Shown in pieces: positions 57,610-64,000 of a stretch of DNA of 64,000 nt. The position numbers were made by a program, and so were the translations under genes. The DNA is from Flammeovirga pectinis (GTDB lineage: Bacteria; Bacteroidota; Bacteroidia; Cytophagales; Flammeovirgaceae): contig NZ_CP034562.1 of assembly GCF_003970675.1 (NCBI RefSeq), forward strand, positions 930,001 to 994,000, read 5' to 3'. The notes under the pieces are model-generated. The model saw only the letters and a list, made by a program, of their open reading frames with translations, had not been told where the DNA came from and searched no databases. The first letter of the stretch is position 1, and each line of letters begins with the position of its first letter.

Positions 57610-60606
57610 ATGAAAAGAAATCTACTTCAGACAAACAAATGGTTTGTTTGTGCCTGGATCTTTACACTCTCAACCCTGATGAGTAACATTGTTTCCGCAC
57701 AAGAAAAAACCATCAAAGGTACTATTGTTGATGAAAATGGCTCTCCATTACCAGGAGTGGCAGTGGTTATAAAAGGAACCACACAAGGTACAACCTCAGA
57801 TTTTGATGGTCATTATAAGTTGACTATTGATAATCAGGCTTCTATTTTAATGTATAGCTATATCGGTTATCAAAAGAAGGAGATCACTCTTTCAACAGCA
57901 ACAACCATTGATGTAAACATGGAAGTTGATGCAGAACAACTTGAAGAAGTTCTTGTAATTGGCTATGGTAGTGTCAATAAAAAAGATGCGACAGGTTCTG
58001 TAGAAGCCGTTACTGCCGATGGGTTTAACCAAGGTGCAATTACTTCACCTCAAGGTTTATTACAAGGTAAAGTTGCAGGTGTTCAGATCACGAACTCAGG
58101 TGGTGCTCCCGGTGCTGGATCAACAATTCGTATTCGTGGAGGGTCATCTCTATCGGCATCAAACGATCCATTAATTGTAATTGACGGTGTGCCTGTAGAT
58201 TCTGAAGGTGTTGCAGGTATGCGTAACCCTTTAAATGCAATTAACCCTAATGATATTGAGAGCATGACTGTATTGAAAGATGCATCTGCTACAGCAATTT
58301 ATGGTTCTCGTGCATCAAATGGTGTATTGATTATCACAACAAAAAAAGGAGAAAGCAATAGCTCTGAATTAAGTGTAAACTATTCGGGTTCTGTATCTGT
58401 AAATACACCAAACGAACAAGTGGATGTATTATCGGCAGATCAATATAGAGATTTAATGAGTGGCCGTCCGGGGGAACATTTATTAGGCGATGCAAATACT
58501 GATTGGCAACAAGAAGTTTTAAGAACAACTGTTAGTACAGATCAAAATGTTGGTGTTTCTGGTAACATTAAAGGTGTTTTGCCATTTAGAGCAACAGTAG
58601 GTTATAACCTAGATAATGGTACAATGCAGACATCTCAGATGGAACGTACTACTGTAAACCTTAATTTATCACCTACGTTTTTAGGCGATCATTTAAAAGT
58701 AAATGCATCAATTAAAGGTATGTTTGTAGATAACCAATTTGCAAATACTGGTGCAATGGGTTCTGCTGTAGTTTACGATCCAACTCAACCTGTAAAAAGT
58801 AACGACCCTGCGTACGCACCTTATGGTGGCTACCATACGTGGTTACAAAATGGAGCTCCTTCTGTAAATGCACCTTCTAACCCAATGGCAATGTTGGAAC
58901 AAGAAAATAACAATGCTAAAGTAAATAGAAGCATTGGTAATATGCAGTTAGACTACAAAATTCATGGATTTGAAGATTTGAGTGTAAAAGTAAATGCAGG
59001 TTATGATTATTCATCTTCTAATGGTAGTATTTACGCTGGTGAAGAAACTGCATGGAACATTAATAATGGAGCAACAGGTGGTTTTGTAAGTGATTATACA
59101 GAAAATAAACGTAACGAATTATTAGATGTTTATTTACAATACAACAAAGAAATAGGTAAATCTAGATTTGATGTAATGGGTGGTTATTCTTGGCAGCACT
59201 TCTATTCTGAAGGAACAAGTAATGAGAATAACGTACAAGGAAATGTTGAAAACCCAAAAGAGAATATCTGGGCAACAGAATATTATTTAGTTTCCTTCTT
59301 TGGTAGATTTAATTATACATTTAATGATAAGTACATGGCAACAGTTACTGTTCGTCAAGATGGGACTTCTCGTTTTTCACCTAATAACAGATGGGGTACA
59401 TTCCCTTCTTTAGCATTGGCTTGGAAGATTAATGAAGAGCCTTGGATGCAAGGTTTTGATAAATTATCTAATCTTAAATTAAGAGCAGGTGTTGGTATTA
59501 CTGGTCAGCAAAATATTGGTGGAGGAGATTACCCTTATATGGCTAGATATACATATGGCGATGCACAGTCACAATATTCTTATTATGATCCAAACACAGG
59601 CCAGATTATTTATGTACCTACAATTCGCCCAGAAGGATACGATGAGAATATTAAATGGGAAGAAACGGTTACTTATAACGTTGGTTTAGACTATGGTTTC
59701 TTTAACGACAGAGTAACAGGTGCAGTTGAAGGGTATTACAGAGTTACTAACGATTTATTAAACATGGTACCTGTTCCGGCAGGTTCTAACCTTACAAACA
59801 TGTTACTTACTAACGTAGGTTCTATGGAAAATAAGGGTATTGAATTATCTGTAAACACTAAAATTATTCAGAAGAAAGATTTCCATTGGGATTTTGGTGT
59901 GAACTTCACTTACAATGATTCAAAAATTACAAAACTGACAATGGTAGATGATCCTAACTATGAAGGAGTAAAAGTTGGTGGTATCTCTGGTGGTACTGGC
60001 GAAACAATTCAAATTCATAAAGAAGGATATGCTCCGTACTCATTCTTAGTGTATGAACAAATTTATGACGAAGGTGGAAAGCCAATTGAAGGCGCCTATG
60101 TTGATAGAAATGGAGATGGTGTAATTGATGAAAAAGATATGTACATCGCTGGAGACCCTATGGCAAATGTATACTTAGGTTTTACAACGCGTGTATCTTA
60201 TAAGAACTGGGAGTTTAGTATGGCAGGTCGTGCTAGTTTTGGAGGTCAGGTGTATAATAACGTAGACTCGAACAATGCGTATTATAACAACTTGTATTCA
60301 TCAGCCAATGGAAATACAAATAACGTAACTTCTGATATTTACAATACAGGTTTCCAAAATGCACAGTTAAAATCAGATTACTATGTTCAGGATGCTAACT
60401 TCTTTAGAATAGACAACATTATGGTAGGTTATAACTTCAATAACTTAAATGATGGCAAGATGACGGCAAGAGTTTTTGGTACAGTAAACAACCCTTGTGT
60501 ATTCTCTAATTACAAAGGTGTAGATCCAGAAATTCAAGGAGGTATTGATAACAATATGTATCCTCGTCCTACAACATTTATGTTAGGTGTAAATGTGAAC
60601 TTCTAA
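57610..60606 (+). CDS. SusC-type TonB-dependent outer-membrane transporter (PUL 2)
   Basis: The 998-residue protein has a signal peptide (about 1-30), a carboxypeptidase-regulatory-like domain (about 33-115; KGTIVDENGSPLPGVAVVIK in part), the plug entry EEVLVIGYGSVNKKDATGS and IRIRGGSSLSASNDPLIVIDG, then a long barrel ending in FMLGVNVNF. No STN domain. It pairs with the SusD 12 bp downstream. It is clearly divergent from the PUL 1 SusC, so a different glycan is likely. Confidence 0.97.
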   Translation: MKRNLLQTNKWFVCAWIFTLSTLMSNIVSAQEKTIKGTIVDENGSPLPGVAVVIKGTTQGTTSDFDGHYKLTIDNQASILMYSYIGYQKKEITLSTATTIDVNMEVDAEQLEEVLVIGYGSVNKKDATGSVEAVTADGFNQGAITSPQGLLQGKVAGVQITNSGGAPGAGSTIRIRGGSSLSASNDPLIVIDGVPVDSEGVAGMRNPLNAINPNDIESMTVLKDASATAIYGSRASNGVLIITTKKGESNSSELSVNYSGSVSVNTPNEQVDVLSADQYRDLMSGRPGEHLLGDANTDWQQEVLRTTVSTDQNVGVSGNIKGVLPFRATVGYNLDNGTMQTSQMERTTVNLNLSPTFLGDHLKVNASIKGMFVDNQFANTGAMGSAVVYDPTQPVKSNDPAYAPYGGYHTWLQNGAPSVNAPSNPMAMLEQENNNAKVNRSIGNMQLDYKIHGFEDLSVKVNAGYDYSSSNGSIYAGEETAWNINNGATGGFVSDYTENKRNELLDVYLQYNKEIGKSRFDVMGGYSWQHFYSEGTSNENNVQGNVENPKENIWATEYYLVSFFGRFNYTFNDKYMATVTVRQDGTSRFSPNNRWGTFPSLALAWKINEEPWMQGFDKLSNLKLRAGVGITGQQNIGGGDYPYMARYTYGDAQSQYSYYDPNTGQIIYVPTIRPEGYDENIKWEETVTYNVGLDYGFFNDRVTGAVEGYYRVTNDLLNMVPVPAGSNLTNMLLTNVGSMENKGIELSVNTKIIQKKDFHWDFGVNFTYNDSKITKLTMVDDPNYEGVKVGGISGGTGETIQIHKEGYAPYSFLVYEQIYDEGGKPIEGAYVDRNGDGVIDEKDMYIAGDPMANVYLGFTTRVSYKNWEFSMAGRASFGGQVYNNVDSNNAYYNNLYSSANGNTNNVTSDIYNTGFQNAQLKSDYYVQDANFFRIDNIMVGYNFNNLNDGKMTARVFGTVNNPCVFSNYKGVDPEIQGGIDNNMYPRPTTFMLGVNVNF

Positions 60607-60618
60607 AACATAGCAACA

Positions 60619-62217
60619 ATGACAATCAAAAATATAAAAACATCTATAGGAGTAGCTATTTTAGTTTTAGCAACTTCACTTACCTCTTGTGTACATCAAC
60701 TAGATACCGTTCCTGTTGATCCGAGAGAAAAAACAAAAGACAATACGTACACTGACCTTGCAAGTTACCAACAAGGTTTATCAAAATTATATGCAGGTTA
60801 TGCAACAACGGGTCAGCAAGGACCTGCTGGTGATGGTGATTTAGGAGGTATTGACGAAGGAGCATCTCAATATTTAAGAAGACTTTGGGAAGCACAAGAA
60901 TTACCTACTGATGAAGCAATCAACGGATGGACCGATCCAGGTCAACCTTCTATGAGTTTCATGAATTGGGTATCAACAAATACTTTAATTGAAGCACTGT
61001 ATAACCGTGTCATTTATCAGGTAACGATATGTAATCAGTATTTAAGAGATACGAAAGATGCTCCTTTTGAGGAAGTGAAAGCGTATAGAGCTCAAGCAAG
61101 GTTTTTAAGAGCATTTTCTTACTGGCATGCACTTGATTTATTCGGGAATATAGTTCCTTTTGTTACAGAAAATGATAATGTAGGATCTGATTTGCCAAAC
61201 CCTGCAGGGGAACTAGGCGGTACTGAATTATTTGATTACATAGAAGCAGAACTTTTAGCAATTATAGAAACTTCTGCAGAGGAGCAATTAATTGATGCTA
61301 ACGCTGGTTTAGTAGGCCAAGCAAATAAAGGTGCAGCATATATGTTACTAGGTAAATTGTATTTAAATGCTGGAGTATATATCAATCAAGATAGATTAAC
61401 AGAAGCAAAAAAATATACAGATTTAGTAGTTAGTAACTATACGTTAGTAGAAAGTGCTACTCAGGATTACACTGCTTACGAAACGTTATTCTTAGCAGAT
61501 AATTACTTGCAACATAAAGAGATCATTTTCGCCATTAACTTTGATGGTAACTATACACAAACTTATGGCGGTACAACTTACCTTGTATGCGCATCTGTTG
61601 GTGGAGAAATGGATGCTGCCAAGTATGGTATTGGTGGCGGATGGGGTGGTAACCGCTCTATGCCTTCTTTATATGAATTATTTGAAGATGGAAACGAAAA
61701 TCAAATAGATCCAAGAGGTTTATTCTTTAAAGGGAATAAAAGAGAGGTAACTGATTATAGAGAATTTACTGAAGGTTACGGAATTGAGAAATTCAAGAAC
61801 ATGAAATCAGATGGCTCTGGTGCTACTCGTTTAGATTTTGTAGACACAAACTTCCCTGTATTCCGTTTAGCAGATGCTTTACTAATGCAAACAGAAATTG
61901 ATTATAGACTTTCTGGATCAGCATCAAATTTAAATGTTAAGAAACTTTGGGATAGAGTAGGTAGAACGGGTGCTGTTCCACAAATCTCAGAAGAATTTTT
62001 ATTAGCAGAAAGAGCAAGAGAATTGTACTGGGAGGGACATAGACGTACAGATTTAAGACGTTTTGGACAATACTCAAACGGTACTTATGTAGCTCCTTGG
62101 TCTTATAAAGGTGGTGTTGTAGATGGTAAGGATGTTGATTCTAAGTATGAGTTATATCCATTACCTGCATCCGATGTTGGAGCAAATCCAAACCTTAAAC
62201 AAAACCCTAATTATTAG
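60619..62217 (+). CDS. SusD-type glycan-binding lipoprotein (PUL 2)
   Basis: The 532-residue protein has a lipobox at Cys24 (TSLTSC), YRAQARFLRAFSYWHALDLFG near residue 155 and ERARELYWEGHRRTDLRRFG near 470, both standard SusD landmarks, ending in LKQNPNY. It is the surface lid for the adjacent SusC. Confidence 0.96.
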   Translation: MTIKNIKTSIGVAILVLATSLTSCVHQLDTVPVDPREKTKDNTYTDLASYQQGLSKLYAGYATTGQQGPAGDGDLGGIDEGASQYLRRLWEAQELPTDEAINGWTDPGQPSMSFMNWVSTNTLIEALYNRVIYQVTICNQYLRDTKDAPFEEVKAYRAQARFLRAFSYWHALDLFGNIVPFVTENDNVGSDLPNPAGELGGTELFDYIEAELLAIIETSAEEQLIDANAGLVGQANKGAAYMLLGKLYLNAGVYINQDRLTEAKKYTDLVVSNYTLVESATQDYTAYETLFLADNYLQHKEIIFAINFDGNYTQTYGGTTYLVCASVGGEMDAAKYGIGGGWGGNRSMPSLYELFEDGNENQIDPRGLFFKGNKREVTDYREFTEGYGIEKFKNMKSDGSGATRLDFVDTNFPVFRLADALLMQTEIDYRLSGSASNLNVKKLWDRVGRTGAVPQISEEFLLAERARELYWEGHRRTDLRRFGQYSNGTYVAPWSYKGGVVDGKDVDSKYELYPLPASDVGANPNLKQNPNY

Positions 62218-62226
62218 TAATTTAAT

Positions 62227-62256
62227 AACTCAGTTATATTATAGTATAACTGAGTT
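62227..62256 (+). other. Stem-loop between susD and the SusE-like gene (PUL 2)
   Basis: AACTCAGTTATA and TATAACTGAGTT form a perfect 12-bp stem with a 6-nt loop; no T run follows. It may set the ratio of SusC/D to the downstream lipoprotein. Confidence 0.65.
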
Positions 62257-62284
62257 GTTGTAATGCGATTTAAATTTGATAATA

Positions 62285-63403
62285 ATGAAATTTAATAAAC
62301 TATATATCAGCACTTTAAGTGTTATTTTGATGGCTTTTATGTCTTGTGAAACACAGGATAAAACAGTCTATCATCCAAGTAATGCAACTGCACCAGTTTT
62401 AGAAGACCCAATTACTAAAACGGAGTATATCTTTACAGAAGATAATTTACAAGAAGAATGGGAGGTAGTATCTTGGTCAGAAGCAAATTTAGGTGTAACT
62501 GCTGCAACACAATATGCAGTTCAGGTAGCTTTGCAAGGGGATAGTGCAAATGTAGCAACAATTGTAGAAACCACTAATTTAACGGCGAATATCACGAATG
62601 AGGAGATTAATAAAGCATTAAATGAATTAGCGGTATCACCAGGTAACGTTACAGATTTTGATATTAGAGTTAAAGCTTTTGCTGGGAAATTAGAAACACC
62701 AGTAGAAGGTATTCAGGCAATACCATCAAATCATTTTGGTTTTGCAGCAGCTGTTTTTGCGCAAGCATCTGAAGTCTTTTTAGTGGGCTCATTTAGTGGT
62801 TGGAATCCAGAATCTACAGATTTCGCATTAGAGAAAACATCCGATATTAAATTTACAGGGATACACTATATCAAAAAAGATGGTGAAAATAATGCTGTAT
62901 TTAAAGTATTAGAATTTTTAGGTGATTGGGGTTCTGAGTGGAACTACTCTGCCTTTGAAGGTAGGCATTCATCTAACATCCAAAAAGACGAAGGAGAAAG
63001 CTCAAATATTGTATTAAATGATGAGGCTCGAAATTATCATTTTGAAATAGATGCTACCGATCCAGAAAAGAAAACGCTTCAAGTAAGAAAGTACGGTATC
63101 TTTAAAGTTGGTTCTGAAAATGGATGGAATAATGCTGACGAGACAAATATGGAATTTATACCAACTGCAGAAGATGAAAAGGTACTTGTTTATACAGGAC
63201 CTTTAAAATCTGGAGAAGAATTCAAATTTGTAAATGTGTTGGGTTCTTGGGATTACGGAAACTATGGTTTCAATGAAATATCAGCAGCAGCAAGTAGTAT
63301 TAAATTAGAAGAAAAAGGAGGGAACTTCACTTATACAGGAGCAGATGTAGCTACAGCAACATTTACTTTAAATATAGAAACGATGACGTTGTCGGTAGAA
63401 TAA
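62285..63403 (+). CDS. SusE-like surface glycan-binding lipoprotein (PUL 2)
   Basis: I start at the ATG at 62285; the in-frame TTG at 62276 lies within the spacer. The 372-residue protein has a lipobox at Cys21 (AFMSC), an N-terminal SusE domain (about 30-130) and two C-terminal starch-binding-like domains beginning VFLVGSFSGWNPES (about 164) and FKVGSENGWNNADE (about 275). It follows susC-susD, the usual order. It binds the target glycan at the surface. Confidence 0.85.
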   Translation: MKFNKLYISTLSVILMAFMSCETQDKTVYHPSNATAPVLEDPITKTEYIFTEDNLQEEWEVVSWSEANLGVTAATQYAVQVALQGDSANVATIVETTNLTANITNEEINKALNELAVSPGNVTDFDIRVKAFAGKLETPVEGIQAIPSNHFGFAAAVFAQASEVFLVGSFSGWNPESTDFALEKTSDIKFTGIHYIKKDGENNAVFKVLEFLGDWGSEWNYSAFEGRHSSNIQKDEGESSNIVLNDEARNYHFEIDATDPEKKTLQVRKYGIFKVGSENGWNNADETNMEFIPTAEDEKVLVYTGPLKSGEEFKFVNVLGSWDYGNYGFNEISAAASSIKLEEKGGNFTYTGADVATATFTLNIETMTLSVE

Positions 63404-63428
63404 TAGCTACTGATCAATTAAATCAATT

Positions 63429-63452
63429 AGCAGTTCTAGCAATAGGGCTGCT
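63429..63452 (+). terminator. Intrinsic terminator of PUL 2
   Basis: AGCAGTTCTA and TAGGGCTGCT pair (two G-U) with a GCAA loop, followed by seven T. It shows that this PUL operon ends without any enzyme gene. Confidence 0.85.
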
Positions 63453-63537
63453 TTTTTTGTTTCTATTTATAATGTTACCTCCCGAATTTGGATAAATATA
63501 TCCATCAACCGATATTCATCATTCTAAAGAATAAAAA

Positions 63538-64000
63538 ATGATAGAGATCGTAAAAGCCACAACAGACCAACAATTAGTAATAATTGAACAACTAGCAGAA
63601 AAAATATGGAAAGCACATTATATACCAATAATAGGCACAAAACAGGTAGATTATATGCTCGATAAGTTTCAGTCTTTTACAGCTATGAAACAGCAAATAT
63701 TAGACGGGTTAGAATATTACGAACTTAAGTTTAATAAAGAAAGTGTTGGTTACATTGGTTTTAAAAACGAAGAGGAAACTGTGTTTTTAAGTAAGGTGTA
63801 TGTAGATGCCGACTACAGAGGGAAGAGTATTGGAAAAAAGGCCATACAGTTTGTAGAAAAACAAGCAAAGGATAGAGGTAAAAAGGGAGTACGCCTCACG
63901 GTAAATAAATACAACGAAAATTCTATTGCTGTTTATAAAAAAATGAATTTTGAAGTAGTTGATGAAGTAGTTGCAGATATAGGGCAGGGATATGTTATGG
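63538..64000 (+). CDS. GNAT-family N-acetyltransferase (cut by right edge)
   Basis: The visible 154 residues begin MIEIVKATTDQQLVIIEQLA. The acetyl-CoA binding motif is seen in VYVDADYRGKSIGKKAIQFV (R/Q-x-x-G-x-G/A form: RGKSIGK), followed by NSIAVYKKMNFEVVDE, the typical C-terminal motif. Only a few residues are likely missing. Substrate unknown. Confidence 0.88.
   Translation, partial: MIEIVKATTDQQLVIIEQLAEKIWKAHYIPIIGTKQVDYMLDKFQSFTAMKQQILDGLEYYELKFNKESVGYIGFKNEEETVFLSKVYVDADYRGKSIGKKAIQFVEKQAKDRGKKGVRLTVNKYNENSIAVYKKMNFEVVDEVVADIGQGYVM

Overview
The window comes from an AT-rich member of the Bacteroidota, most likely a marine polysaccharide-degrading Cytophagales bacterium; a Flammeovirga-like genus is my inference from overall gene content. 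The signs are two SusC/SusD systems, a hybrid two-component regulator, several C-terminal type IX secretion (T9SS) sorting domains, lipoprotein signals, and promoters of the Bacteroidota form (TTTG, about 20 bp, TAnnTTTG).

Left end (1-8 kb): translation and transcription housekeeping genes on the minus strand (rimP, nusA, then infB running off the left edge), a membrane protein fused to cytochrome c, a FAD-dependent amine oxidase, a lone TerD protein and a saccharopine/alanine-dehydrogenase-type enzyme. A terminator separates nusA from infB, and infB has its own promoter.

Nitrogen uptake block (8-18 kb): an ammonium channel (amtB), a small unknown gene, then an apparent operon holding an outer-membrane beta-barrel, a nitrate-type ABC transporter (lipoprotein NrtA, permease NrtB, ATPases NrtC and NrtD) and a membrane protein that joins a PilJ/NarX-type sensor to a SpoIIE-type PP2C phosphatase. 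A GC-rich stem-loop sits between nrtA and nrtB. Together these look like a trans-envelope nitrate uptake system with its own sensor-effector.

Middle (18-27 kb): a membrane-anchored zinc-ribbon protein derived from an IS1595-type transposase; a secreted chitinase in which a GH18 domain lacking its catalytic Glu is fused to an intact GH19 domain; a secreted six-repeat protein; an aldo/keto reductase; a 24-residue membrane peptide with its own consensus promoter and terminator; and a DUF1707/LiaF-like protein.

Polysaccharide utilisation locus 1 (27-48 kb): a divergent hybrid two-component regulator whose phospho-accepting His is replaced by Asn, then a SusE/F-like lipoprotein, SusC, SusD, GH2 beta-galactosidase, GH30 glycosidase, two paralogous CE2-like esterases, a CE7-like esterase and a further alpha/beta-hydrolase esterase. 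The set fits breakdown of an acetylated beta-galactan, but the substrate is inferred. All five gaps longer than 50 bp in this locus contain a stem-loop.

Right part (48-64 kb): a PAS plus histidine-phosphotransfer protein without an ATPase domain, two proteins of unknown function, thyA, an LD-carboxypeptidase, a large T9SS protein gene broken by one in-frame TAA, a DsbA-like protein overlapping a short-chain dehydrogenase, a second SusC/SusD/SusE-like set without enzymes, and a GNAT acetyltransferase cut by the right edge. I saw no tRNA, rRNA, CRISPR array, prophage or intact insertion sequence.
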